Below are positions 34,831 to 46,639 of a stretch of 64,000 nt of DNA, piece by piece. The notes beneath the pieces were generated by a model. It had not been told where the DNA came from. It saw nothing but the letters and a program-made list of their open reading frames with translations, and made no database searches. Made by a program: the position numbers and the translations under genes. Origin of the DNA: Zhengitettix transpicula (Eukaryota > Arthropoda > Insecta > Orthoptera > Tetrigidae). The stretch is taken from positions 207,744,746 to 207,808,745 of the forward strand of contig CM073590.1 in assembly GCA_037074705.1 (NCBI GenBank). The letters are read 5' to 3'. Within the stretch, counting starts at the first letter, position 1. Each line of letters opens with the position of its first letter.

Positions 34831-36561
34831 TTATATTAATTCAAAACAGACGTTAAATAAAAACTTTCAAATATTAAATAAAGATAACACAATAATAAGA
34901 TTATAAAATAATGGAAAATTGCTGATTGGCAGCGAAATTTTAAAGGCCATCCGAGACAAGATCTATGATTCCGAGACCGTTGTAAAATTTCAGTAAATAT
35001 ACCATAAATTTATGTATATAATATTCAACATAATATCTTCAGTTATCCACAAAAGATTTATATTGCCTTTCTGGTCACTGGAATGAAATTTTCAATATGA
35101 CTGTAATTCAGGAAAAATAGAAAAGATGTTTAGCACCAAATTGAACATTCACTTTGGTGAATTATTAAATTATTAAATCTTTTGTTTCTTAATTTTATAT
35201 TGAATACATAAGGATAAATTAAATGCAAGAAACAACCAACGCTAATGTTTATTCAGGTAAATGTTAATTTAATTAAAAAGCGTTAATATTAATAGTTTAA
35301 ATTGATGGACACAGGTAAGAATAGAAGGCAGTAAAGTTATGCCAAAAAATTTTCAATAGTACTAAAATTTGATAGTTCTATATTCCTCTATAGTATTGTC
35401 TTATAGAAATAATATAAATAAAATAAGTCATTGTTTTTACTAAAAATTTATTTAAATAGATGTATTTCCGAATATTTCTCTGCAGCGTGATATTAGACGT
35501 CTAGGCTTCCATCTACTCAATTGCTTCATTTTGGTCCGAAACAGATTCTGTTTATTGGATTGTGTAAGTTGGCAGGAGAAATAGTGGAATAATATTCTGG
35601 TAATGAGACCAATTCAGCAGTTATTTGCATCTAAATTGAATCGTACCAGGTAGGACTAAAGTTCCAATACAACTGAAGGAATATCCTATATATATACGTG
35701 TCTGAATCCTTTAGGCAGAGGCAATGTACCCCGCTGGAAGGACATCGACCTTCCTAAAAAAGAATTTCCACTATCAACATAATCTCGGCCAATTCTGGGA
35801 TGTTTAAAAAGTACGAGATATAAATTTAGATATTGTTCTATGTGAACCTTTCTCACTGCCTCTACGATTTTAGAAGGCTTCTAACACGCCTAATAACACT
35901 GTTGGTGTCTCTATAATGAGTTCTACCACTATTATGCGCACTCCCTCGGCGTGTATCATTTTCGTATCGCGAATATCTAATTCGTTCTCATCAGCGCTCA
36001 AAACAGGCTCCCGTCCGGAATTTCCACTTTGATAATAAACCCACAATTATACCCTCTATTTCTCTTGATAATCTTCCTCGTACACTGGTAATAACAACAT
36101 CACAGCTAGTCTGTGTTACTCGCGAGTCTAACGGACGGTTTATCATTTCGTTCGGTATTTGTTATCATTACCAAGAACACATTCACAGCCATAGATAGAA
36201 TGCAGTGAAACCGATTCCTTGAAACACAAATCCAATAACGTTCTACCATTTAATATAATTATTTATGAATAAAGTTTATTCGTATTTATGAATCTTTGCT
36301 TAATGTAAAAACACGACAGAAAAATCTAAATATAGTTAATGTCCATTCAAAAAAAATTAAGAGTAATTTTAATATTTTTTGTTGTTCAGACTGTATTTTT
36401 TATTAATACATAATAACTAAATTACAATCACAAAATGTATAATATATATAATTCTGTATATATAATTTTACATCTTGATAAAAGAGAAAACAGCCGAAAG
36501 TTTATGTTACTTCAAATTTAAAAAATGATTAAAACAACATATTTGGACGGAAATTTTTATT
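34831..36561. other. Unassigned intergenic stretch
   Basis: AT-rich with a more balanced part (35460-36240). No gene or repeat recognised. Confidence 0.45.
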
Positions 36562-36911
36562 TTTTTATAGTAACAGGATACCTGAGGGTAATCTACGTGG
36601 TACCAACTTCCCTTTAATAGCATTCGAAGGGATTTGAAAGGGTATTGAAAGGAGGATGCGGAAGGGTAGGACAAGGCAGTCAAGGGTTAACTAGGACCCC
36701 TGGGCTATAGTTTAAGGATCCTACACCGCATTCGTCTAAAATTTATGCAGGACAAACGCTAGAAATACTGCATCGGGCAGATCGGGCATTGGGTACTTGT
36801 CCCACACCCTTCCGATGCTGTAAGAGGGTTTTGCAGTGGGGACGCAGCGCTCCCTTCTCCATTCCTCTACCAGTTTAGGAGACAGCTTGCCGACTGTTCC
36901 AATGAGAATCT
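36562..36911 (-). mobile_element. A-tailed retroposon, copy RP7 (5'-truncated)
   Basis: T-rich start on the plus strand (tail of the minus-strand element), GTAACAGG, then the body as far as CCGACTGTTCCAATGAGAA, the same truncation neighbourhood as RP3. A GGGTATTGAAAGG duplication lies near 36639. Confidence 0.75.
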
Positions 36912-38937
36912 TGGTTATTATGTATTTATATAAATCTTTTAAAGATCTTGACTGGCAAAATTATCATATATATTTGGTGACTACTGAATTTATTTAACGT
37001 ATAAAAAATACAATGATTAATTATATATAATTTGACTCGATCCTCACAAACCTTTTTATTTGAATGTATTTATTCATTTACATACTAAATCCTGCTTTTA
37101 GGAAAATTTTCGAACTACAAATATGTATTTTTCTTTTATAAATGTAGAGACAAATTAAAAGAAAATGTTACTTACAGTATGCTAAGTATCACACGTTTTG
37201 TGTGTAAAATATTTCGTTTTCAACAAGAATATTGGAGTTATTATCGTCTCCATTTCATATATATCGTATATATGAGCAGAATTAGATAAATTTTTCTGAA
37301 AAATGGATTAAAAGTACAATTGCATATGAGCATAATTTCGTATCAATTATAATATGTTTATCTATAAATGCAATAAAATTAGTAATGGTCCAATATTTAT
37401 CATTAAATACGTCAATCCACTATTCAAAAATTGGGAAATATGGTGGCGGGACGGAGGCATTCGTAATTTCCAATTGATGATACGTAAATATTCATTTGAT
37501 CAGGAAACGTTGACACCAGGTGCCATTCCAGAATTATATACCCCAAATGAATTAACCAATTATTAAGCGTAGGAATAATTATTTTTATCGTACTAGTGTT
37601 TTTAAAACCGTGCAATATAAACTTATTGACTTATTTAATAATTACAGCATTCGGATGACTTTTGAAAATTTCTGATAATTTAAATTTAATGAAGAATATT
37701 AAATATATTAAAGACAAAATTAGCATTTCAGATAAACATAGTTATTCAGAAAATCAATTGTCTAGATTGTAAATCTAGTCATACTGGTAAAACGCTCTTT
37801 AAAAACTCGAAATGCAAATAAAAACAATTTGATATTAATAATAAGATAAAATAGCCAAATACTGACAAAAGAAGTACCACGCAACGCTTATGGAAAACTT
37901 GTTCCATTCTTCAGGTACTAGGAAAACTAAAAATACTAAAGCCTAGAGCGAAATAAATGCACAGTTCGGTTGACAATCTCAAAAGCGGAGAAAACGCAAC
38001 GACTATGGATAAGCAACGGGGTTAGCGTAACAAAATGGGAATGTAGCAATTATTTAGTTTCATAGTTTCAGTTTGTACATTAATTTCTGTGATTTTTAAT
38101 TTAATATGAAGAATTTCTGATATAAGTCCTGAAAGGAAAAATGGTGTCAACGTCTACATGTTTCGAATTGAGTTTGGAGACTGTTTTTTTAAAAATAAAT
38201 ATAATTTATAATGTAAAAATTTTAGACGAAGAATAGAAATATTATTACAGATTGGTTAACGAAATGCTGCATATTATTTCCAACGATTATCGTAAAATAA
38301 TTATACCAATAACTTAAATATAATTTATTATTCCTCTGATATTGCAATCCATGAATTGTAGTATATAATTATTTCCATTTGTATTTTAAAATTCAATTAT
38401 ACTCTTTAACATCTGTGTAAATAACAAGTCATTTCGTCCGAAACCTGTATGCAAACCGCATTTTAATCTAAATTTCATGAAACTAATGCCCTATAAATTA
38501 TTTTCTTACATAATTATATTATAAATTATGGTGTATGTAATATTTTGTTTTCTTAGAATTTTTATAATACGAATTTAATATAAATTTACACCATAAGTAG
38601 TCCCAATTATAGATGAAACGTTGCGTTTGTTATTTGATAAAGTTATAAGTTTTATAATAAATTTCTGACTAATAGCTTGGTGTTTTTTTAATGTATTTAA
38701 AGAAGTCAGTTTAATATAACTGTTGTGACCTAAATGCAATATGTATTAAATCTAACATCATTACAATTAAACTGATCCCTTAATGTTACGCTACCTTCTT
38801 TGCTTTTATTTTATCTTTCTGTTCAATATCGTTTTTGCTTTTGAGTTCTTCACCTGGCTTTAATATTTTTCAATTGGAGAGGGAATATTTTATAAAGTTA
38901 AGATTTATTTTTACTCATATTTTTAAGGGCCGCGTAT
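36912..38937. other. AT-rich stretch without recognisable genes
   Basis: Contains the degraded hammerhead-like motif at 37882-37914 and little else. The 70-codon plus frame at 37354-37566 is unassigned. Confidence 0.45.
37882..37914 (-). ncRNA. Degraded hammerhead-like motif
   Basis: The minus strand reads CTGAAGA, ATGGAACAAGTTTTCCAT, then AAGCGTTG where others have GAAACTTTG. Stem II can pair (ATGGAA/TTCCAT) but the second core is lost. The surrounding words match the 49150-49380 element. Confidence 0.35.
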
Positions 38938-39107
38938 TGGAAGGTAAAGAAACTCCTGGATGTCAAGATGTGAAGACAGTGACAGAATTTACTATTCCTT
39001 ATGTACGTGTTACTGCAACAAAGAGTTGCAAGCAACTCGATAAAAATGATAGACCCATGCCCTATGCTATCTATATCACACAGTGTATACAAATCTTTGG
39101 ACGATAA
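38938..39107 (+). CDS. Possible coding exon, unknown protein
   Basis: I do not recognise this protein. The stretch is less AT-rich than its surroundings and reads GRVLEGKETPGCQDVKTV then TIPYVRVTATKSCKQLD, with two cysteines and a balanced amino-acid mix unlike the AT-driven frames nearby. It is preceded by a pyrimidine-rich tract ending in TTTTTAAG|G (acceptor-like AG at 38936-38937), so I start the feature there, though the frame stays open upstream to 38835. The frame stops at 39107, but a splice donor might lie earlier (GTGTAT near 39083), which would make the last residues intronic. It could be an exon of a secreted or cysteine-containing protein, or a fossil; no partner exon was identified. 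Confidence 0.35.
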
Positions 39108-40762
39108 GCTAATCCTATTGTTAAAGATCCGTGCACAATATTTTCTATGAAGGGTAGGCATCCGGATACTTTTTTCCTAATCGAAATTCGTGTTTATTTG
39201 GCCAAATTAATATTCATTTATGAAAGAGTCGTACTTTTTACATTCTTTTAATTAAACCTGACTTCAAAATATAGCATTTGAGAGGAAACATTACAAGGAA
39301 ATATAAACTTGAAAAATACGAGTTATAAATTAATAATTAATTATCTCTTTTCATTCCGGAAAAATCTAAAATTTCCATTTTCTGCTTATTCCCAACGTAA
39401 ATTAATAGATGGCTGCTCATAACTGAGTAAACAGAGGACTCGTTAGCCGAGTAAACAGTTTCCGCACCTGTGTCAGTGGCGGGGCTTCAAAAGCAAATCT
39501 AAGCTGCAGTTCCACCTGACGTTGACGTTATGTGGAGACAGATAAGCCGTCTCATGCCACGTACTTACACTTCTGGAACAGTTTTCTCAAAGAATATCCG
39601 AGAATTCCTCAAAAAATAAAGTCCTAGTATTTCCAGGACTTTTTAATTACGTTGGTGTAAAGCTTTGACACACACCATACTTATTAAATAGACATATGAG
39701 AGGAACATTTGGATGTTTAATTTTACTCGTCCTCTTAAATAATTTCTACTTTGACAAGTATACAAAATAATGTTTCACAGGTAAGGACAGAAAAATCTCG
39801 ACCCCGATACCGTCACGATTCTTCTAACCCTCCCTATTCTGTCAATTCATTTCCTTATACTTCAGAGCTTGATTTATTGAAATAATTTCATTGTTCTTGA
39901 TAATGTGTCACATTTACGTCACTTTACATGAGTTTGTGATGTAGAATCTAACTGGGGTACATTTGTTTTTAATTAATACTGCACCTGTTGAGACCTGTGA
40001 TGAAACGTTGTGTTTTTAAATTTAATCTACTTGTCTGTATTTGGCTGTGAATTACCTTTCCAATATTTTTACACACTAATTACGATTCAGTAAAATAAAA
40101 TAATTACAAATAATACACTGGATTAGCAGTAAAAAAAACAAGAGTTCCTAAATATTTTAGGAAGCAAAGAATTTTATTTTAACTGACAAGAGCGTGATTA
40201 TTTAAGAGAATCTATCCAGAACACGAACCTCTGGCTTGAAAATACAGACCAGTTCCATGCTAATGCTACGTCAACTTCCCACTGCGGGTTCTCTGACCTT
40301 GTCACAGTTCGCGAGGTCTCGGAATTATTTACAATGAAACACGCCAATAATTGGCCACTTAATTATTTCAGGATTTGTAACTCTTAAACTTTGCAGGATA
40401 TGCGTCATTTACCATCGGCAGTAAAGGAAGGCTGTTAACATTTATATCGAATCGAATACTCAAATCACTTCACTGGCGTTGCTGCAAGCAAACTCTGTTA
40501 TTGGCCAATATATTATCACAATATACGAAAAAACTGTGCACAGTAACAACAGACTTGATAATATCCTAACAGGGCCTATAATTAAAGGAGGTACTCCTTA
40601 GAACGATTAAAAATCAATTAGATTTTTTTAATATAATCAGTAACATTGATTATTCTTCCCTCGCCACAGTAAAAAATTTAACAATTTTGTTTTACAACAA
40701 AATGTGAATTCTCCACTGTCAACTTTTATTGTTTCAAAATAAATCGTTGCAATAGGTACATT
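39108..40762. other. Unassigned intergenic stretch
   Basis: CAGTGGCGGGGCTTC at about 39474 looks like a hAT end, but no partner end was found. The remainder shows no recognisable feature. Confidence 0.4.
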
Positions 40763-41014
40763 TTAATATTCATCGGTTCCCAAATTAAGCTGCAGGGCCA
40801 TGTTTTTGACCAGGTTTCCTGTGAAGCCCTTCTCTTCCACATGGTTGATTAAATCTATTCCTTTACCTTTGAGCTGTTCCGCTTTCGTTAAGTTATTCTG
40901 TCTCATTCTCTGAGCGGCTAATCGAATTATTTCCCTTTTCTGATCTATTTCTGCATCACTTAATAGCCTTCTTTGTCTTTCTCTACTTGGAGCACGACGA
41001 TGTTCACTTACCAT
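40763..41014 (-). CDS. Small basic/helical protein, unknown function
   Basis: An 83-codon frame. The N-terminus (residues 1-17, MVSEHRRAPSRERQRRL) is arginine- and serine-rich. The middle (18-50) is charged and probably helical (AEIDQKREIIRLAAQRMRQ), and the C-terminal part reads KGIDLINHVEEKGFTGNL and ends LGTDEY. The composition is protein-like, not AT-driven, and there are no internal stops. The ATG context AAAATGG is favourable. An AATAAA on the minus strand lies about 30 bases after the stop. ATG is followed directly by GTAAGT, an ideal splice-donor string, so an upstream exon joining or a retained intron should be considered. Upstream (about 41166-41174) lies CAAAATGGC, a YY1-like initiator word. 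It could be a real small gene or an intact retrocopy. I know no family for it. Confidence 0.5.
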   Translation of the reverse strand: MVSEHRRAPSRERQRRLLSDAEIDQKREIIRLAAQRMRQNNLTKAEQLKGKGIDLINHVEEKGFTGNLVKNMALQLNLGTDEY

Positions 41015-42500
41015 TTTATCGTTATAAACAGTTCTTCCGCATCATGCTTTATTCCGCACAACTAAACATTCTTATTAACCCGGACGATTATTTCTCAACT
41101 AAATTCAATATATAGTTCACTCATATCATTAACAGTACTTTCACCATTCTAGGCGACCGGAAACCAAAATGGCCCGAACCAGAATTGTGACAATAAGTTA
41201 GGGTAAATACGAAACGATTATTGGAAAGTAGGTTCAAATTATGTTGAAATATAAATTATAAGTTTTTACACGGATATCGTGACGACAGTTTGTATAGAAA
41301 CTGGTATGTGTGTCAGTCCAAAAACTAAATACAAAGAGATATTGCTCCTGAAATATATATAACCTACATGTGAGTTACTGGAATATATAATACAAATGTT
41401 AATATCTGAATAAGTCAGGATAAAAAATCAAATTATAAAATTCCATGCAAATTAGTTACTAATAATGGAGAAATATCGAGCGGATCGGGAATCAAACGCT
41501 GGACCGCCAGTTTAGATTTAGATTTATTATTCATTCCATTAAGATACATCATAACATAATATGATACATCATAATATAAGATTAAAATAAAAGAATAAAT
41601 TACTACAATTACAAAGTTTAAAGAACAAACATTGTACTTCACAAAAAAATATTTAATTTAAAACTACGTTAAATATATTAATATAATAGTAATTAATTAA
41701 ATTAAAACTATATTAATTAATCTTCAATTTTTATTCGACGGAGTTTCCTGCCGAATAATTGCATCGATTCTCGTCGAACATGAAAAAGAAGATAAGTCGG
41801 CAGTTAAATCCTAGTAGATTATAACAATAGTTTAACTTCATAGGATACCATTAATTAACAGAGACTTACAACTGTTTATAAATAAATTTTGTATAATTGA
41901 AGTTTTTATTTAGTCCGGAAGACTAGTGTACAGATTTATCCAGGAATAACTATTGCTTGATTTAAAAAGGCTTAAGCGATTTTTTCAGAGCGATTTCTAG
42001 TGTTTCATAAATGATTTGCTCCGTTTAAGGTGCAGGTGTACGTAGGCAAAATGCTCTTTACCATTCGAGTCGACTCTCCGTCAGGAGCGAACTTTCTCCA
42101 ATTTAATTTTAAATTTTATTTATTGGATTGTTATTCACGAATGTTAAAGCAGTAATTGCATAAAATTGAATATACGTTTCATATTTTAGAGGTCTCCTCG
42201 TTACTTAATACTTGACGTGCTTAGTATATATGACGATACTTAATATATATGTAACACATTTTTATGAATAATTTGTAAAGAGTTTATTATTTGTTTTATT
42301 ATAACTTATTGAGCAATAAAAATTTACATTGTATGTTTTAAGTATTTCAGGTAATTTACAATTTACTGCAATTTAATTAAATTCAGCAGAACTGTTGCAC
42401 GAATTCGCTTGTGTTCACAAAATATTGCAATTGATAACTGGAGTTCGTAAAAATATTGGTTGATTTAATGTGATTTATGAAATGCTTTTGAGTTTTGTCA
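41015..42500. other. Unassigned stretch with a tRNA-like fragment
   Basis: At 41467-41512 the minus strand reads GCGTTTGATTCCCGATCC, a T-arm-like string that may be a SINE remnant. Otherwise AT-rich with nothing recognised. Confidence 0.4.
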
Positions 42501-42542
42501 ACTGACTAGTGCAGTTGTGTCGCTCTAGGCTCTTCTTAGCAA

Positions 42543-42571
42543 CTGATGAAAGGGACAAGGATCCCAGAAAT
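42543..42571 (+). ncRNA. Hammerhead-like motif (CTGATGA type)
   Basis: CTGATGA (42543-42549), then AA, GGGA paired with TCCC over loop CAAGGA, then A and GAAAT (42567-42571). The first core is the classical CUGAUGA; the second has GAAAC changed to GAAAT. Flanking TTGTGTGGTATTTATAT and TCTTATTATTAAT match the 46640-46860 and 49150-49380 elements. Confidence 0.5.
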
Positions 42572-42721
42572 GTTGTGTGGTATTTATATTATGTTTTCCT
42601 TTGTCTGTTTTTATCTATTTTTCTTATTATTAATGTAATTTATGATTAGAGAATGTGTTACTTTAGATGAAGTCTACTACAGGGGAGCGTAAAAGTAAAG
42701 TGTCTAGGGTGGGATTCCTTA

Positions 42722-43160
42722 GACAGGAAAGCTGCATGTTGTAATTTAAAGCTTTTACAGGTCAAAAATTACGCAAGGAATTAGAGATAGAAAGAAAGAA
42801 CAGACTCGGTATGGAAGCTCTGATCACTTTTTAAAAATAAAAGGCCACAAAGCAAAAAAGTACATTGGAAAATACTAATTCCTAAATAGAACAATAGATG
42901 AATGTAACAATTTACCTGGAAGAATGTTTGGAACACGTACTCTAACGAGGGGAAAATTAGGCTCAATCTGAACTCTCTACTGAATATAGGTTAGTGTACT
43001 GTAGTGAAGTGAAGTGACAGCGCTTCGTAAAATCAATCAGATTTTTAATAAACTAAAGTCAAGTGTTAATATATATTTTTCTCCTTATTTAATTTCTATT
43101 TTCAGACATACTTCCACTTTTGTTGTTTTTTTCAGGCCAGAACAGTATGATTCTTATTTC
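42722..43160 (+). repeat. Dispersed repeat B, copy 2
   Basis: Second copy of the repeat at 28043-28450, with the same order of conserved words (ACAGGTCAAAAA, GATAGAAAGAAAGAAC, CCTAAATAGAA, CAATTTACCTGG, TTAGGCTCAATCTGA, AATCAATCAG, CAGGCCAGAACAG). Both copies have stops in every frame. Confidence 0.6.
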
Positions 43161-44960
43161 ATGTATCTACCACCGGAAAATTGCCCATTTGTAGATTAAA
43201 TAAATACAAACGAGCGTACATTCCCAATAATGGATAATATAGGGGCCCGGACGAGGTCGTGCTGACAACTACAGCGTTTCTTACACGACACGTTTGGCCT
43301 TTATATTATGATAACCAATCAGTAGCTTTTAGCCAGGGTTTTATTCTGCGAGAACATGCACATTCGATTACTAGATTAAAATATGACATCATCTCACAAA
43401 CATGTTACTTTGTAGATAAGATCGAGGACTAATATCCGCACAGATATTTTGTGAGATATTAATTAATCACCAAATTATTCATCAGTTTTTACAATTTTTA
43501 AAAATAAATAAGTATGACAAAGCCAAAAATAATCTTAAGGTATCAAGTGATATTTTTTTTCCCAATTGGTTAAAATAGTAATTGAGAAGAATGAGCATGC
43601 CACCGAGTCCCGGGGTTTTCCCCATTACGAGCCATGGCATTCTTCCCCGTCCTAACGTCAATAAATCGTTACGTTTACCTTCACGCAACGTTACAAGTAG
43701 TTTCGAGCGCTGAAACTTCTCAATCAGAATAAGAGGCTGCTTTTCCGCGGGAGTTGTCGATTATAAATCTCGTATACCTTTCGTTATACAATACGTACTA
43801 AGCTAAGTCAGCTACAATAAGTTGAACTATTAACATTTCTGCATATTTACTAATGAACGGTGGCTACTGCCCGGTCCTATATATGTAATAGTATTACTAA
43901 ATGCACTTTGTAATCTGTATCATAAATTTAAAACCTGACTTAAACAACAGAGATGAAACATTTAAGTTAAAGACTAACGTAAACTGATGTTCAAAAACAT
44001 GTAAACTATTTAATACCCGTGTTTATACGTATTACACAGACTATGAAACTCCTTGGCGTAATATTTTAGTCACACCGTAATATTTGTAGATCAAGTACAA
44101 CAGATGTGAGGTCAGTTTTTTGCGTTTTGTAAACCCCGGAGAACTTATAAACCATATAGCAACGTGAAACTGGTTGGAAATTAATTCGGCTTTGTAAAAT
44201 CTTCTACGGGCAACACTGTAAATTGTAATTAAATTCTTTACATGTAGTATTATACAGAAATAATATTTTAAATAATATCTTTACACTTGGAACAACATAA
44301 GATAAGTGACTGCTAAGGCTAATTTTTTCATAAAATAAACGAGGATATATCAGCCGGTTAATCTTATGTTATGTTACTCATTATTTACGAACTATTATAA
44401 TATTCTAAATTATTTTTATATTTTTCGTGCAATTATATCCAGTATAGAATCTGGCTATGTCAACTACATTCAAACTGTTCTCTTTTCATGTCAATCTATT
44501 AACCTCCTTTACCTAATTCATTCTGAATGTCTTCGTGTGATAAATTTTTACAAATGCATATAATCAGAGCCACCTCATTAAAAACGCACAGCTGTTGTTC
44601 AACGAACCGACAGGGATATTTTGAATGGTTTATATACTATTTTAAAATTTTGTTTGAGTTCAGTATGCGTGCGTTTTGCGGGGAGCGAACTGGCAGGTGG
44701 AAGGCACAGGAAAGTTCAAGTCGGCAAATGACAAAGGGATTAACGAGACCACTTAATGTTCTCAGTACTGAAATTAACAGCGACGAGTTAAGAATTCGCC
44801 TGGAATGCCGAAAAAAAAGGGTAACTATTGGCGATAAATACCTGAGTGCAATTTACTACAAGATAAAAAACCCAAACTAAAGATATTTACTTTTGTCACC
44901 GAGTTATAATTATGAATGACTTTAATAATGATGAAAAAATATCTGACATTTATAATATTA
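43161..44960. other. Unassigned stretch
   Basis: The frame at 44527-44880 (117 codons) becomes more balanced after 44670 and ends KIKNPN, but I recognise no domain. No repeats named. Confidence 0.4.
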
Positions 44961-45020
44961 TAAATAAATAAACAGCCTTTGTCAGAAAATTGTTTATTAA
45001 AAAAAATTAAATATTCCCAT

Positions 45021-45046
45021 GTTTCGTCCTTGCTTTATGATCTCAG
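45021..45046 (-). ncRNA. Hammerhead-like motif a
   Basis: The minus strand reads CTGAGATCATAAAGCAAGGACGAAAC without a break in the listed span; the second core GAAAC is intact, while the first core and one stem strand are shortened. Confidence 0.4.
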
Positions 45047-45166
45047 GTTTATTAATTTATATATAAATGATACAAAAAAATTTGAGACAAGATTTTGCTG
45101 CCGTGCCTGTTGTCAACCAAAATGCCACAGAAAAATTGTTTATTATCAAAAAATTAAATATAGCGA

Positions 45167-45197
45167 TTTCCGTCCTTGTTTTAGGAACACTTCCGGT
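45167..45197 (-). ncRNA. Hammerhead-like motif b (degraded)
   Basis: The minus strand has GTTCCTAAAACAAGGAC then GGAAA; the first core reads CGGAAGT in place of CTGAAGA. Confidence 0.35.
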
Positions 45198-45257
45198 TTG
45201 GTAATTTATATATAAATCATACAATTATTTGTATGATTATATATGAAATTGGTAAAC

Positions 45258-45290
45258 CTGAAGAGGTCCTAAAACAAGGACTAAACGTCG
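45258..45290 (+). ncRNA. Hammerhead-like motif c
   Basis: CTGAAGA (45258-45264), G, stem GTCCT/AGGAC over AAAACA, then TAAACGTC where GAAACGTC is expected. One core base is changed. Confidence 0.45.
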
Positions 45291-45420
45291 CTATATAATT
45301 TTTGTTAATAAACAAATTTTTTGTGTGATTTTTATATGAAATTTCTTAACATGTAGTGTTTCTAAAACAAGGACGGAACGTTGGTATAATTAATTTTTTC
45401 TTAGTAAACAATTTTCTGAC

Positions 45421-46058
45421 TCAAGACCGTTCATTTTGTAAGGTATAACTCTAGCTAATTATGGTTAGGACGATGACTGCAGTTGAAGAATATTGTATTT
45501 GACCGATCTGTGACATTCGCGATGTGCCAAAAAGTTTAGAATCCGGTTAAGATTATATATAGTATATCGCAGGAGGAATATATGTACTGTGGTACGTCCA
45601 AGCGTGTCGTGGCGGTATTTCTTCCCAATCGACGGCAAGCTTAAAACATATTCATCTAAAAACTAACCACATATGGTACAGATCTGGATGAACTCTGGTA
45701 AATTTGTTTAGCAAAACTTGGGTCCAGCAGTCCAAATATTCCGACCAGATCCGTGGCATTTAAATGGTTGGACACCAACAAGAGAGATGAAGAATAAGAA
45801 GACAAAAAAAATTCTTTAGGGGGACAATAAGTGAATTCAGAGTCGAACAGTCCTTCAGACAGATTATTGTAGTTCATAAATATATATACATATATATAAT
45901 ATCATAGAGCGCCAAAACCTACATTCAACAATAAGGATGAAGAAAGATCGAATTTACAAAGTTCAACCGGGGTGCTACACGATAAACGAACATCAAGGTA
46001 ACGAATCCACATTTGAAGATGACGACGCCACGCGATAAAAACATTATGTGTGTAGGAT
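45421..46058. other. Unassigned stretch
   Basis: No gene or named repeat recognised; the 73-codon minus frame at 45656-45877 is unassigned. Confidence 0.4.
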
Positions 46059-46227
46059 GAAGTTTTCTCGGGATTCCAACCGGGTAGCGTAGTTAAGTAA
46101 ACACAACGTTTCGATGGCTTGCACCGCCATCTTCACTTCACTTCACCTGAAGAAGATGGCGGTGCAAGCCATCGAAACGTTGTGTTTACTTAACTACGCT
46201 ACCCGGTTGGAATCACGAGAAAACTTC
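46059..46227. mobile_element. Near-perfect palindrome carrying hammerhead-like core
   Basis: Arms of ~76 bp (46059-46134 and 46152-46227) are complementary with about one mismatch, separated by only ~17 bases. The plus arm contains the hammerhead-like motif at 46147-46180. The sequence after the right arm (CCAGCAACTACACCGGGAAA) matches 33245. Such high arm identity implies recent origin or ongoing correction between arms. Confidence 0.75.
46147..46180 (+). ncRNA. Best hammerhead-like motif, intact cores
   Basis: CTGAAGA (46147-46153), one extra A, stem GATGGC (46155-46160) paired to GCCATC (46168-46173) over loop GGTGCAA, then GAAAC (46174-46178). Both catalytic core words CUGANGA and GAAA-C are intact and stem II has six perfect pairs. 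The extra base between core and stem II departs from the canonical layout, and stems I and III cannot be settled by eye. The mirrored arm (46108-46131) repeats the stem and GAAAC but lacks a proper CTGAAGA. Confidence 0.55.
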
Positions 46228-46639
46228 ATCCAGCAACTACACCGGGAAAAGCTACGTTCCTTATTATGTGTATAGTTTATGCAAGATGTGAAGTACGTAC
46301 GAAGGCCAAAAAATTTTCCCATTTGAAAGGTGCAGTTTCCATACGTATATAACATATTATGTTTCAACAACCTCATTAATATTTCATAATCAGCGACTAT
46401 TATTCGGATTCAGTGCCCACATAGAGAGAAATTGAGTGAAATAAAGTGTCTAAAATTTCTCTAAATAATTCCGTTACTGTATAAACACTTAAAATACGTG
46501 AAAAATTTGTATAAAATACCACAATTTTACAGTATGAATCGTTTTAATTTCACATGTAAATTACATCACTAACAGGGAAATTCAGCTACTTCTAAAGACA
46601 TAATAATCTGAAAAAATTAAATGAAAAATTAACGTCTGG

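Larger units (their letters stand above)
44985..45420. mobile_element. Palindromic array of four hammerhead-like motifs
   Basis: Two motifs on the minus strand (45021-45046 and 45167-45197) are followed by two on the plus strand (45258-45290 and about 45343-45383). The set is mirrored about a small palindrome near 45212-45240 (ATCATACAATTATTTGTATG). All four share the loop/stem block TAAAACAAGGAC (TAAAGCAAGGAC in the first) and AT-rich arms ending in AAAATTGTTTATTA. This tandem-dimer, inverted arrangement is what terminal repeats of Penelope-like elements would leave. No reverse transcriptase is present. Confidence 0.6.

Noticed and set aside
39474..39500. CAGTGGCGGGGCTTC as a second hAT end
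   Set aside because: No matching inverted end or 8-bp duplication found within the next few kilobases.
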